From Ruegeria arenilitoris (GTDB lineage: Bacteria; Pseudomonadota; Alphaproteobacteria; Rhodobacterales; Rhodobacteraceae), in NCBI RefSeq assembly GCF_013030985.1, contig NZ_WPYP01000007.1, positions 186,001 to 250,000 of the forward strand: DNA of 64,000 nucleotides. The letters run 5' to 3'. Position numbers and translations under genes: made by a program. Positions 25,223 through 34,735 of the stretch are shown in pieces. Below the pieces are notes generated by a model that made no database searches, was not told the origin of the DNA, and worked only from the letters and a program-made list of their open reading frames with translations. Each line of letters begins with the position of its first letter. The stretch's first letter is position 1.

Positions 25223-26788
25223 ATGACGCCAGCAATGAAACCTGAAACACCGGGGCTAAAGCCACTGATTCAGCTGGATCGGGTTGGCAAAAGCTTCGGC
25301 ACGAACATTGTTTTGGATGGCGTCGACTTTGAATTGAGACCCGGCGAAGTTCACGCGCTGTGTGGGGAAAACGGTGCCGGAAAATCCACCTGTCTCGGCC
25401 TGTTTTATGGACTTCACCAACCTTCTGCTGGGCGTATCCTGTGCGACGGCAAGGAACAGCGGGTCGAAAGCCCGTCGCATGCGCAATCCCTGGGCATCGG
25501 CTGTGTTTTCCAAGAGCTCAGCCTCGCTGGCGCGCTCTCTGTTGCGGAAAACATCTACGCGGGCCGCGTACCCACCCGGTTTGGCGTAGTTGACTGGCCT
25601 GAACTGCGACGCCGAGCCGAGGCGTTGCTGGCGGAATTCGGTCTGGATATCGACGTCTCAACACCCGTGGAAAACTTGCCGATCAGCTCCCGCCAGATTG
25701 TTGAAATCGCCAAGGCGTTGTCGTTGAATTCCCGCGTCCTTTTGCTGGATGAACCGACATCGGCATTGGCACCCGACGAAGTAGACGCACTATTCGAAGT
25801 TCTAAAGACCCTGACAAAGAAAGGGATTGGCATCGTCTATGTCAGCCACCATATGGCCGAGATTTTCCAGATCTCGGATCGCATTACCGTTTTGCGAGAT
25901 GGGCGCCACATCAGCACTCTACCGATTTCGGAAACTTCTCAGGAACAAGTCGTTGCCGAGATGATCGGCGGCGCTCACCCCGGTGATGTCACGCGGTCAG
26001 GCAAGGTTAACGGCAAAGAGGTTTTGCATGTCCAAGACCTAACCCATCCAGGTGAATTCGAAGACATTTCTTTCTCCATTAAAGCGGGAGAGATTGTAGG
26101 GATGGCAGGGTTGATGGGCGCTCGCCGCAGCGAGATTGTTCGATCGATTGTCGGGCTGATGCATGGCGCGACCGGGGAGATCAGACTTCACGGCAAGCCT
26201 GTTAACTTTACGTCCTTGCGGCAGGCGATGCGTGCTGGAGTCGGGTTTGTTCCCGAGGAACGCAAGACTGAAGGCCTCTTTCTGGAGCAATCACTCAGCG
26301 ACAACCTGATCGCGGCCAGCCTTTCCGATCATGCGTCTGCTGGGTTCATGCGTTCGGGCTCGATCAAAGCAGCCAGCCAAACAGCCATTGACGCCTTCAG
26401 TGTCAAAACCAGCGGGATTAACGAACTTGTTGGTGATCTCTCAGGGGGCAATCAACAAAAGATTATGTTGGCCAAGTGGCTCAAACGCTCGCCAGCTCTT
26501 CTCATTATTGAGGAGCCCACAAAAGGGGTCGATGTCGGAGCCAAATTCCAAATCCACACGGAACTATTGCGTCGAGCTGCCGAGGGAATGGCCATCCTCG
26601 TCGTGTCATCCGATTTTCCCGAACTTGTCTCTCTCTCAACCCGCATCCTTGTCGTCCACGACGGTCGCCTCATGGGAGACATCGCAGCCGCTGAGGCAAC
26701 CGAAACCACGCTTCTTCAAATGGCCGCCGGAAATTCCGTTCCAATTGTGGACGCACCCCAAACCAATCAATCAGGAGTCGCGACGTGA
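25223..26788 (+). CDS. Sugar ABC transporter ATP-binding protein
   Basis: A 521-residue double ATPase of the ribose/xylose importer type. The first half has GENGAGKST, a divergent signature ISSRQIVEIAK and LLDEPTSAL. The second half has GLMGARRSEI in place of Walker A, LSGGNQQKI and IIEEPTKGVDVG. The ATG at 25223 follows GGGAGGAAG; the start 30 nt upstream would run into the operator. It forms an operon with the permease and binding-protein genes. Confidence 0.94.
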   Translation: MTPAMKPETPGLKPLIQLDRVGKSFGTNIVLDGVDFELRPGEVHALCGENGAGKSTCLGLFYGLHQPSAGRILCDGKEQRVESPSHAQSLGIGCVFQELSLAGALSVAENIYAGRVPTRFGVVDWPELRRRAEALLAEFGLDIDVSTPVENLPISSRQIVEIAKALSLNSRVLLLDEPTSALAPDEVDALFEVLKTLTKKGIGIVYVSHHMAEIFQISDRITVLRDGRHISTLPISETSQEQVVAEMIGGAHPGDVTRSGKVNGKEVLHVQDLTHPGEFEDISFSIKAGEIVGMAGLMGARRSEIVRSIVGLMHGATGEIRLHGKPVNFTSLRQAMRAGVGFVPEERKTEGLFLEQSLSDNLIAASLSDHASAGFMRSGSIKAASQTAIDAFSVKTSGINELVGDLSGGNQQKIMLAKWLKRSPALLIIEEPTKGVDVGAKFQIHTELLRRAAEGMAILVVSSDFPELVSLSTRILVVHDGRLMGDIAAAEATETTLLQMAAGNSVPIVDAPQTNQSGVAT

Positions 26789-27777
26789 CCATGACCGCTC
26801 AAGCCAACTTGCCCATGAAGCGTCCGCTGCTGCGCCGTGTTTTGCAAGCTTTTGTCGATATTCGTGAACTGACTTTGATCGTTCTGATCGCCGCCATCAT
26901 CATCGTGATGTCCAACGTCAATCCCTACTTCCTCAGCTTCTCGAACTTTCGAGCCGTGGCCGTGGGCATGGCCCCCACCGCGATCATCGTGATCGGTATG
27001 GCGATCCTGCTTGCCTCTGGCGGGTTCGATCTTTCCGTTGGGTCGGTAATGGCCTTGTCTTCTACTGTCGTAGCCATGCTACTTTTGACTGGCACGCCAA
27101 TACCACTCGCGGTGGTATGCGGATTAGTGCTGGGTGGAATTGTCGGTGTAGTGAACGGTTTGCTGGTGACCGGTCTCGGTATCAATCCGCTTATCGCGAC
27201 CCTCGGCACGATGTCGATCGCGCGAGGCATCGCTCTTGTCCTGACCGAAGGTTTTTCTGTCTCAAGCCTGCCAGCATCATTTGCCTGGATCGGCAAAGCT
27301 GACATAGGCGGCTTTCCTGTAATCGTCTTGTTCACCATTCTGCTTGTCGTCCTGTTTGACCTGGCCGTCCGCCATACACGCTTTTTCCGTCAGGTCTATT
27401 TCATCGGCGCCAATGAAAAGGCCGCGATATTGTCAGGCATCCATGTCACACGCGTGCGTATCATTCTGTACGCATTGACCGGTATTCTAGCGGCTTTGGC
27501 GGGTGTATTGCTGGCCTCTCGCCTGATGAGCGGTACGCCCACGGCAGGCAACGGTATCGAGCTTCAGGTTCTGGCAGCGGCTGTCATTGGTGGCGCATCC
27601 CTACGCGGCGGCGAAGGTACTATTCTTGGTGCTTTCCTCGGCGTCGTTTTCGTCGCGTTGATCAACAACACTATGACGATGCTGGCCGTATCGATCTACT
27701 GGCAGATGATCGTCATCGGCGGTGTACTCGTTACAGCGGTCGCCTTGGACATGCTGATCCGAAGCAAACGGGGCTAA
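26785..27777 (+). CDS. Sugar ABC transporter permease
   Basis: A 330-residue RbsC-type permease with 8-10 membrane segments, including SGGFDLSVGSVMALS and AAAVIGGASLRGGEGTILG. The likely start is the GTG at 26785, which overlaps the ATPase stop by 4 nt; an ATG two codons later is also possible. It pairs with the ATPase encoded upstream. Confidence 0.93.
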   Translation: MTMTAQANLPMKRPLLRRVLQAFVDIRELTLIVLIAAIIIVMSNVNPYFLSFSNFRAVAVGMAPTAIIVIGMAILLASGGFDLSVGSVMALSSTVVAMLLLTGTPIPLAVVCGLVLGGIVGVVNGLLVTGLGINPLIATLGTMSIARGIALVLTEGFSVSSLPASFAWIGKADIGGFPVIVLFTILLVVLFDLAVRHTRFFRQVYFIGANEKAAILSGIHVTRVRIILYALTGILAALAGVLLASRLMSGTPTAGNGIELQVLAAAVIGGASLRGGEGTILGAFLGVVFVALINNTMTMLAVSIYWQMIVIGGVLVTAVALDMLIRSKRG

Positions 27778-27833
27778 GCCCTAAGCTTTCCAAAACTCAA
27801 CAACAACCAAAGATCCAAAACAGGGAGACTACG

Positions 27834-28829
27834 ATGACTGAATTGAATGTGAATCGGCGCAGGCTGCTGACAGCGGGCACCACCGCTGGATTGGCCGCAG
27901 CGTTCGGACTGCCCTTGCTGTCCAAAGAAGCCATGGCGCAAGCGGCCGGCAAGGAGTATGTGTTCCTGTCCATTGTCACGCAGGTACCGTTCTGGGTGGA
28001 TTATCGCAATGCGATGGAAGACCTGGAAGAATTGATGGGCATCAAGGCCACGTTCACCGGCCCCTTGGATTTTGACACGGCCGCACAAGCACGCCAATTG
28101 GATGAACTGATCGCAAGACGTCCCGCAGGCATCCTAATCTTCCCTGGTGATCCGGCCACGCTGGCCCCCGGCGTCGAACGTGCGGTCGAGGCAGGCATTC
28201 CAGTCACATGTTGTATTGGCGATATTCCCGACAGTCCCCGGTCCACATTCCTTGGTATCAACGGCGTTCAGGCAGGACGTGTCGGCGGCGAAATGCTCGC
28301 GCAAGCGATTGGCGGTAAAGGCAAGGTTATCCTCGGCACTTTCCCAGCCCCCTCCACATTGGAGCGGGTCGAGGGGTACAAACAAATCTTTGCCGAGAAA
28401 TACCCGGACATCGAGGTCGTCGACGTAGTCAATGACAAGGCCGACCCGTCCTATGCGCCGACAGCCTACCTTCAGGCCATTCAGGCGAACCCGGATATTG
28501 TTGGCATTGGCGGCACGGACGGCGACAGCGGCAAAGGCGCTGCAATTGCCGTCAATGAGGCGGGACGCAAGGACATCAAGATCGTCGCGATGGATCGAAA
28601 TGATGACATGCTTCCCTATATCGAAGACGGCACAATTCACGGCGCAGTGGCTCAGAAATCCTATCTGGAGATCTTTCTCGCCTTCCACATGATGCATTGG
28701 CAGAATACTGACGCGCTGAAGGTCTTGCCCGATTGGAAGGCGGCTGGCATCAACCCTCTACCGGAGCGCGTTGAAACCGGGGTTATGCCGATTACGGCCG
28801 AAAACGTCGTTCAGTTCAAGCACACCTAA
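27834..28829 (+). CDS. Sugar ABC substrate-binding protein with Tat signal
   Basis: A 331-residue Peripla_BP_4 protein. The N-terminus NRRRLLTAGTTAGLAAAFG carries the twin-arginine pattern, followed by a hydrophobic stretch and an AMAQA cleavage site, so export is predicted to be by Tat and thus after folding. Ligand-domain features include FLSIVTQVPFWVDY and GIGGTDGDSGKGAAIA. The opposing operon's binding protein has a Sec signal instead. The ligand may be related to that system's but this is unproven. Confidence 0.93.
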   Translation: MTELNVNRRRLLTAGTTAGLAAAFGLPLLSKEAMAQAAGKEYVFLSIVTQVPFWVDYRNAMEDLEELMGIKATFTGPLDFDTAAQARQLDELIARRPAGILIFPGDPATLAPGVERAVEAGIPVTCCIGDIPDSPRSTFLGINGVQAGRVGGEMLAQAIGGKGKVILGTFPAPSTLERVEGYKQIFAEKYPDIEVVDVVNDKADPSYAPTAYLQAIQANPDIVGIGGTDGDSGKGAAIAVNEAGRKDIKIVAMDRNDDMLPYIEDGTIHGAVAQKSYLEIFLAFHMMHWQNTDALKVLPDWKAAGINPLPERVETGVMPITAENVVQFKHT

Positions 28830-28837
28830 GCGATTGT

Positions 28838-28861
28838 CCCGGCGCATTCTGTCGCGCCGGG
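28838..28861 (+). other. Intercistronic stem-loop after the binding-protein gene
   Basis: A perfect 8-bp GC-rich stem (CCCGGCGC/GCGCCGGG) with an 8-nt loop lies 8 nt after the stop. It has no T tract and is followed by the next gene's AGGAGGGG ribosome binding site. It probably protects the upstream transcript and lowers downstream expression. Confidence 0.55.
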
Positions 28862-28879
28862 AACCAATAGGAGGGGTAC

Positions 28880-29782
28880 ATGTCGGACAGATGGAGCGTT
28901 CTTCACCTGCAGCAAAACGATCTGCGGCTGACACTCCTGCCCGGCATCGGGGGCCGCTTATGGGATGTTAGTTTCCAGGGGCACTCCCTCCTCTTTCAGA
29001 ACACAGATCTCAACGGGTTGGAGGTCGATGACACGCGGCTTGCTGATCTGCCCACACGCTCTCCACAATTTGGTTTTCCACTCTGGGGCGGCGAGAAGAC
29101 GTGGATCGCCCCGGATGCATCCTGGATAAACGGCGCTCCGTTTCCCGTGTTGGACAGCGGCTCTTACCAGATCACTTCAAGAAGCAGCACTCGTATCGAC
29201 ATGACCAGCGCATTATGCCCGACCTCGCACTTGTCAGTGTCGCGCCGCATCACGCTGACCTCGGCGGAGAGCTGGGATATAGAACACATCGTAGTCAACC
29301 ATGGGACCTCGTCGCGCCTGACCGGCATTTGGTCAGTCATGATGCTTAACACCCCCACCAAGATCGGCGTCGAATTGGAAGACCCTGCATTTTATCCTGT
29401 TTTTGGCTCTGCCGAAGGGATGATAGCTACGCACGGCAATGGCATTGTCGTGGATTGCAACAGACAGCAGGAATTCAAAGTCGGGTTACCGAACCCCAAC
29501 GGTCGTACACTGATGCGGTGCGGCCCTAATACCCCGTTGCTAATGTGCTCGGTACCAGAACCTCAACAGGGCGATCAATTTGCACACGACTATCCGTTTG
29601 AGGTCTTTAATTCAGCCGATTACGCCTATTGCGAAGCGGAGTGGCACTCCCCGGCACGCAACCTCGCGCCGAATGAAACGCTGAGTTTTCGGCAAACGTT
29701 CCGCGTCTTGACGGATGAAGATGCAGCCCAAATGCCATTGGGACTCACAATCAACAAGGAGTTCCTGTCATGCATGTCTTGA
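28880..29782 (+). CDS. Galactose-mutarotase-like protein (DUF4380-like)
   Basis: A 300-residue protein with a beta-sandwich pattern resembling aldose-1-epimerase-like proteins: LTLLPGIGGRLWDVSF at the start, GFPLWGGEKTWIAPD at about 65-80, and repeated beta strands thereafter. I do not see the classical HPYFNL motif of GalM, so catalytic mutarotase activity is uncertain. Position after a sugar importer suggests sugar binding or anomer conversion. It overlaps the next gene by 13 nt. Confidence 0.65.
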   Translation: MSDRWSVLHLQQNDLRLTLLPGIGGRLWDVSFQGHSLLFQNTDLNGLEVDDTRLADLPTRSPQFGFPLWGGEKTWIAPDASWINGAPFPVLDSGSYQITSRSSTRIDMTSALCPTSHLSVSRRITLTSAESWDIEHIVVNHGTSSRLTGIWSVMMLNTPTKIGVELEDPAFYPVFGSAEGMIATHGNGIVVDCNRQQEFKVGLPNPNGRTLMRCGPNTPLLMCSVPEPQQGDQFAHDYPFEVFNSADYAYCEAEWHSPARNLAPNETLSFRQTFRVLTDEDAAQMPLGLTINKEFLSCMS

Positions 29783-30579
29783 TTACAGGCGCTGGTGGGC
29801 ATCTCGGCCGCAAACTTTTCGACGGGCTAGAAAGCGAACCAGACTACGTCGTTTCCGGCATCGACATTCGCCCCGTAGATCATCCCGACATACACACTGC
29901 AGACCTGGCCGACGACAGCAGTTGGGTCAGTTTGCTTAAGGGAGTGGACGTTATCGTGCATCTAGCTGGTGACCGAGAGCCCTCCGCCACCTGGGCCTCC
30001 GCGATCAAACACAATATGGATGCAACGCTTTCCCTCTATCACCATGCGGCAGCCATGGGCGTCAGCCGCGTGGTTCTTGCCAGCTCTAACTGGGTCCACG
30101 GCGACAAAAGGTTCACGCACGATGTTCTCAACAGCACGACACCACCAGGGCCAGTAAATGCCTACGGAATGTCAAAACTGTTCTGTGAACGGACCGGGGC
30201 TTATTTCGCCGAGCATCACGGACTATCCGTCATTTGCCTGCGCATTGGCTGGACGCAATGGACCCACGACAACCAACCCGGCACGCATATGGCGATGGGT
30301 CGATGGGGCCAGGAAATGTGGTTGAGCGATCGGGACTTTCTAAGCGGTATGCGCGCCGCAATTGATGCTAAGGACGTTTCCTTTGCAGCACTGAACCTAA
30401 TGTCGGATAATCCGGGTATGCGTTGGGATATCACCGAAACGCAGCAAGTGATCGGCTATTCTCCGCAAGATGGGAGCCTGGCAAAAGTTACCGCAAGCAT
30501 TGCCTTTAGGTCTGCGCTGAAGCGCCTGTTTTCAGTCCGTATCCCCAGCTATTTCACCAAACGTTTTCCGGATTGGTAG
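29770..30579 (+). CDS. NAD-dependent epimerase/dehydratase family, uronate-dehydrogenase-like
   Basis: A 269-residue extended-SDR protein: TGAGGHLGRKL, HLAGD, an ASSNWVHGD segment, catalytic YGMSK and LRIGW. The arrangement matches uronate (hexuronate) dehydrogenases, which oxidise galacturonate or glucuronate to the aldarolactone with NAD+. A lactone product would suit the SMP-30-type lactonase encoded divergently. Alternatively it may oxidise an aldose. The start ATG at 29770 follows CAAGGAG. Confidence 0.82.
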   Translation: MHVLITGAGGHLGRKLFDGLESEPDYVVSGIDIRPVDHPDIHTADLADDSSWVSLLKGVDVIVHLAGDREPSATWASAIKHNMDATLSLYHHAAAMGVSRVVLASSNWVHGDKRFTHDVLNSTTPPGPVNAYGMSKLFCERTGAYFAEHHGLSVICLRIGWTQWTHDNQPGTHMAMGRWGQEMWLSDRDFLSGMRAAIDAKDVSFAALNLMSDNPGMRWDITETQQVIGYSPQDGSLAKVTASIAFRSALKRLFSVRIPSYFTKRFPDW

Positions 30580-30763
30580 AGTAAAAGACCCAGACATTGT
30601 TGTTGCGTTGGGCATTCAGTTTCTGAACCCTCGCCGGGAGCAGGATTTAGAGACAAGCGCCCAAACGGCTTCGTTCAATACCAGATTAGAGGGAGATGCA
30701 TATTCAACGTCAGAACGAGAACAATGGCAATGCTATGAGGCGCAAAGGTAAAAACCCGTCGCT
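30580..30763. other. Intergenic region upstream of repeat copy B
   Basis: No gene or clear terminator was recognised between the end of the sugar operon and the transposon-end remnant. Confidence 0.35.
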
Positions 30764-30900
30764 AAAGGTAAAACTATGTTTCGCCTCTTGAGGAAATGTG
30801 GAACGTCACTGATATTTGACTCAATCGGCTGTCAAAATCTCAACAAATGAAAGAACCGCGTCATTCAATTCTGACCCAAACATCAAGCATTTTTGACCCA
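30764..30900. repeat. 137-bp repeat copy B, IS21-like transposon end remnant
   Basis: This is the gap-free match of 8450-8586. Its three 18-nt direct repeats are at 30806-30823, 30861-30878 and 30883-30900. The central 30 nt are identical between copies. No transposase gene is nearby. Both copies have the same orientation. Confidence 0.65.
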
Positions 30901-31147
30901 GGACGATCAGCCTCTCATCCACGCGCGCAAAAAAATTTGACGAGCCCAAACTGCCCTTGGATTTTTTCTCGCAGCTTAGATTGCCAGCTTGCAGCGGGAG
31001 AAATGGTCACTCATGTGGCGCGCAGCTATGCTGGCAGTTGCTCTCCACAAGTTGCTGGACTTTTCTGCTGCTTAGCCAGCGGGCAAAAACAAAACCGTAC
31101 TCGATTGCAGTTTTCCGTGAGAACACTCAAGGGAAAAGTACTGTAGA
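30901..31147. other. Downstream flank of the AMP-ligase gene
   Basis: This 247-bp stretch lies between repeat copy B and the end of the minus-strand seven-gene operon. I found no coding frame and no convincing terminator. Confidence 0.35.
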
Positions 31148-32569
31148 TCAATACCCCAAGAGGTGAGCAAGTTCCACTCGGTCAATCTTGGATCTGTGGC
31201 GTTTGTCCATAGGGATTTTTTTCACGTGGGTCACTTTGGCAACCCCGAACTCCTGCGCCAGCCTATTCCAGTTTGACAAATTGTCTGCATCCCCTTCGAC
31301 GCATAAAACGGGGCTCCCGTTCAGGCTCATCAGCGCGCTGTTCGTCATGCCCGGCCATTGGTGGGCGGCGATTTCAACGGCAAACGGGAAAATGCGTCTG
31401 GTTGGGGTTTTCACATCACTTCCCAGCCGACCCAACAGCCACAGACGCCCCCGCTCATCCAAATGACCCGCGTCGCCGGTTCGATGCCAGATATTGGAAC
31501 CGTCTTTAATTTTGTTTTCTTTGGAATGTGCAGGATCAAGATAGCCATCATTGACGTGATCTCCAGCCACCTGAACTTCGTCGTCCCGAATTCTGAGCTT
31601 GATGTGCGAAACGGGGCGTCCGACCAAAAGCCCCCTGCCCGCAGCCATATCTCGATGATCACCGTCCGAGATTTCGCGCGCATTCAGATGCGCAATCGGT
31701 TCCGCCTCGGTGGAGCCATAAACGCAGACCACATCCAGGCCGGACTGTTCGAGCAGCCGTCGGGTCAGGTCGGGAAAGACTGGGCCGCCGCCAGTGAAAA
31801 CGGTGTGCAACTGGCCGGTATCTTTGCACTGTGCAAGCTTTTCGCACAGGGACGGCGGGATCAAAAGCCGCGTGACCTGTTGTTTCGATACCCAGCCCGC
31901 GAGTTGCTCGGGCGATAGACGGTCCAGCTTGGTCATCTTCCAGTTTGGCAGAATCGTCGTGCGTCCGGTCGCCAGGTTGATCAGAGTGAAGACCGGAAAT
32001 GCGACCAGATCCCGCTCGGCCGCATCGCTGTCCAAAAGCGGCGCGATGGCGTCGTGCTGAGCCATCAGAAATGCGTGGCTGCGTGGGATGGCCTTGGCCT
32101 GACCCGTGGTTCCGGATGTAAAGGAAATAAGCGCCACATCGCTGTCTTGAACATCCACAATACTCGGCTCGCCCTGTCCTTGGCCGGGTCGTAGCAGAGG
32201 TAACCTCAAAAGCTCAGGCACCACAAATCTGAGCAGCGCAAAGTAACCCGATGCGCAGAACGCCTTGGGACGGGTTGTTCTTGCCGCGTGACGCAACCCG
32301 GCCAGACCCATCGCAGGTTCGGGCAGAACGACCGTTACCCCCAAGGACCACAAGGCTGCGAGGCTGGCATAAAGGTCCGCATTGACGGGCATGGCCAGCA
32401 GAACCCGGTCGCCATGGCACAGACCTTTGCGCGACCACTTGCTGGCCAATTGCTGCGCGCGTTTCTGCACTTCACGAAAGGTGACCTCGCGACCATTGCC
32501 CTCAACAATGGCCGTCCGGTCCGCGTGCCGCGCGACCGCATCGGCAAAATGGTTCAGCAGGTTAGCCAT
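31148..32569 (-). CDS. AMP-dependent ligase, OleC-like
   Basis: A 473-residue adenylate-forming enzyme, somewhat short for the class. The phosphate loop TSGTTGQAKAIPRSH is at residues 151-165, VYGSTEAEPIAHL is the adenine-binding motif, and RTGDAGHLDERGRLWLLGR follows. The C-terminal lysine (about K461) is in MDKRHRSKIDR. The YGSTEAEP and D-x-RH-x-x-KI patterns recall OleC beta-lactone synthetases more than ordinary acyl-CoA ligases. It would activate a carboxylic acid, perhaps a 3-hydroxy acid. The ATG at 32569 overlaps the preceding gene by 8 nt, and it is the last gene of the HMG-CoA-reductase operon. Confidence 0.85.
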   Translation of the reverse strand: MANLLNHFADAVARHADRTAIVEGNGREVTFREVQKRAQQLASKWSRKGLCHGDRVLLAMPVNADLYASLAALWSLGVTVVLPEPAMGLAGLRHAARTTRPKAFCASGYFALLRFVVPELLRLPLLRPGQGQGEPSIVDVQDSDVALISFTSGTTGQAKAIPRSHAFLMAQHDAIAPLLDSDAAERDLVAFPVFTLINLATGRTTILPNWKMTKLDRLSPEQLAGWVSKQQVTRLLIPPSLCEKLAQCKDTGQLHTVFTGGGPVFPDLTRRLLEQSGLDVVCVYGSTEAEPIAHLNAREISDGDHRDMAAGRGLLVGRPVSHIKLRIRDDEVQVAGDHVNDGYLDPAHSKENKIKDGSNIWHRTGDAGHLDERGRLWLLGRLGSDVKTPTRRIFPFAVEIAAHQWPGMTNSALMSLNGSPVLCVEGDADNLSNWNRLAQEFGVAKVTHVKKIPMDKRHRSKIDRVELAHLLGY

Positions 32570-33407
32570 CCAGACGCAGCCCATACAGAGCATATCGCCG
32601 GAACACCGTGGCCCCTTCGAAACTGCTGCGCTCAGCCGATTGATTATCATCGTGGATCAACGCGTGGATCGCCGTATCAAAGCCCAGTTCCAAGGCGGAT
32701 TTATGGAAATGGCTGGCCAAGTGGCGTCCCGCACCCCGCTCCAGGCTGGCATAGGTTTTCAGGATCGCGGCTTTGGGTTTCGGACCTTCTGCATAGTTCG
32801 GGATGCCAAACACGAAACCCGCCAATGACCCGTCCGGGCGGCGGGCAAAAAAGATCAACTCGCGCTTCAGCATCGGAACAACGGGCATGTACATCGCCAG
32901 GAAATCGCGCTCGGAAATGGGTTTGTAGAACGCATTGCGCGCGAACGCCTCGACCGACAGGTGATAGACCTGCCGGAACAAACCTTCGGGATTGGTCCCG
33001 TCCCAAGGTTCGACTGTGAACGCATCGGATGCGGTCAAGGACGACCTCGCCGTTTGCGCCAAGGGAACGCGCGCTGAAAAATAGCTGCTGATGGGTGCAA
33101 AGCCCGCCGCCTTGAACACATCGGGGTCATCTGGCTTGTTCGTCGGCTCCATCAAAAATGGGACCGAACCGTCGCTTTCCGACACAAACCGGTAGCTGTG
33201 CCAGGTATCCCCGGACATCGGACCGATGATCCGGTCAATCCCCGCGCTGCGGACCCGTTCGGCGGCCTGATGCAGAGCTTCCAAACCGGCCTTGGGCGTC
33301 TTGCATGAGAAATCGCCGATGGTTGCCGCGGGCACACCATCCCATTCTGGGCCCTGCAGATATACGGACAGTTTGGCACCGTCGGTTCGAATACTTTCCT
33401 TCGTCAT
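32562..33407 (-). CDS. GNAT-like acyltransferase, function unknown
   Basis: A 281-residue cytoplasmic protein whose C-terminal part looks like an N-acetyltransferase fold: FFARRPDGSLAGFVFGIPNY as the central strands, an acetyl-CoA-type loop around ERGAGRHLASHF, and IHALIHDDNQSAERSSF at the end. The N-terminal 100 residues also look GNAT-like (IDRIIGPMSGDTWHSYRFV), so it may be a tandem fold. It overlaps its neighbours by 4 and 8 nt. In this operon it may transfer an acyl group made by the ligase. Confidence 0.7.
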   Translation of the reverse strand: MTKESIRTDGAKLSVYLQGPEWDGVPAATIGDFSCKTPKAGLEALHQAAERVRSAGIDRIIGPMSGDTWHSYRFVSESDGSVPFLMEPTNKPDDPDVFKAAGFAPISSYFSARVPLAQTARSSLTASDAFTVEPWDGTNPEGLFRQVYHLSVEAFARNAFYKPISERDFLAMYMPVVPMLKRELIFFARRPDGSLAGFVFGIPNYAEGPKPKAAILKTYASLERGAGRHLASHFHKSALELGFDTAIHALIHDDNQSAERSSFEGATVFRRYALYGLRLDG

Positions 33408-34735
33408 GAAATAACCCCGTCAGCGATCCGGGCGCCAATGTCCCCGGCAATGGACCAGATGTAATAGGTAAACGGCAGCAGCAGCGCCAAGAGCGTGAGC
33501 CGCGAAACTCGTTTCTTTTGAAACACATGCGGAAAGGCCAAAGGCACGGTCGCAGTCAATGCAAGTGTGACAAGTGACAACACCGTCAAAGGTTCAGCCC
33601 AGTTCGACTGGTCCGAGTTCAGCGAAACCGCCCAGATACGGACCAGAAACAGAACAGCGGCAGCAAGCGTTATCGCAACAGGTATGCCCTGCAACGCCAT
33701 AGCCGACAGCCCCATGGCCAGTCCCATTGCACTAAGGCCGAAAAAGGATATCGCATCCCAGCCCGTTGCATTGCCCACTGCAAGCCAACCAAAACCCAAA
33801 ATCCCCAGGGCGGCCACGATATCCAGATCAGGATATTTGCTGTCACACGGAGACGCGGTGCGCGCCCAGCCATGTGCGGCCAGTACCAGGATCGGCAGGA
33901 CTGTATTCTGCATTTTTGCGGCGGCCAGCATCAGAAAAACCGCAACAACATACACGCGGGTCGTATGTTTGCTCAGGCCCAGCCGGGTTCCCACCACGCC
34001 AAAACTGACCAGCGCGGCAAAGAACAAGATGGCAAGCATCGCCAGTTCCGCCAGTGAGCTGTGATAGTGGACCTTCAGGAAAATCAACAACCCGAGCGGC
34101 AGGAACAGATTGTCAAAGCCGCGCCAGCTTTGCGCCTCGACCAAGGTGCCGAAACCGGCGACCATCAGGCACAGCATCATGATATTGGACGGCGGCAGTT
34201 TTGACAAAAACAGGAATCCGATGATCGCAACCAACAGCGTTACGACGAAAAATACCACCGACCCTTCCAGGCTTTTGTCGCCATCTTCGACCACATACCG
34301 CTTGGTGCCATAGGTGGTCCCGGCAAGTGCGGCGGCAGCATCGGCCAGTGTCAGAACAGCAATCGGAAGCACGTAGTAGAGCGTATTTTCACCAGCCAGC
34401 AACAGACAAAGCCCGACCGAAAGCGCCAACAGGAAATCCCCGTATGACGTACGCTCGACGCTGTGAATGGCGGCCCCCAGACCTTTTGAGAAACGGGGCA
34501 AACGCAAGATCAGCATGACGATCATCGTCGCCCCGATCAGCATGTAGACCGGCCAACGATCCGGGAAAATCCACGGCAATAGCATCGCAAAAAGCCCGGT
34601 TCCAACGTGCATCAGTTTGCGTTGCACTTCGCCGCTGAGCCCGACCTTTGGCGCCAACCGTCGTACCACTGCCATCAACCCCAGCAAGGTCAGAACAGAC
34701 ATCACAGCCAGCATGATCTGGGCCGCAACACTCAT
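33404..34735 (-). CDS. Phytol/dolichol-kinase-like membrane protein
   Basis: A 443-residue polytopic membrane protein. Residues 1-220 match the CTP-dependent prenol kinase/phosphatidate cytidylyltransferase-like family: QRKLMHVGTGLFAM at 38-51, ADAAAALAGTTYGTKRY at 131-147, and KSLEGSVVFFV at 154-164. Phytol kinase, farnesol kinase and dolichol kinase share these motifs. The remaining 220 residues are another set of about seven membrane helices of unknown function, so the protein is about twice the usual length. The ATG at 34735 overlaps the upstream gene by 4 nt. It probably phosphorylates a polyprenol or lipid alcohol. Confidence 0.78.
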   Translation of the reverse strand: MSVAAQIMLAVMSVLTLLGLMAVVRRLAPKVGLSGEVQRKLMHVGTGLFAMLLPWIFPDRWPVYMLIGATMIVMLILRLPRFSKGLGAAIHSVERTSYGDFLLALSVGLCLLLAGENTLYYVLPIAVLTLADAAAALAGTTYGTKRYVVEDGDKSLEGSVVFFVVTLLVAIIGFLFLSKLPPSNIMMLCLMVAGFGTLVEAQSWRGFDNLFLPLGLLIFLKVHYHSSLAELAMLAILFFAALVSFGVVGTRLGLSKHTTRVYVVAVFLMLAAAKMQNTVLPILVLAAHGWARTASPCDSKYPDLDIVAALGILGFGWLAVGNATGWDAISFFGLSAMGLAMGLSAMALQGIPVAITLAAAVLFLVRIWAVSLNSDQSNWAEPLTVLSLVTLALTATVPLAFPHVFQKKRVSRLTLLALLLPFTYYIWSIAGDIGARIADGVIS

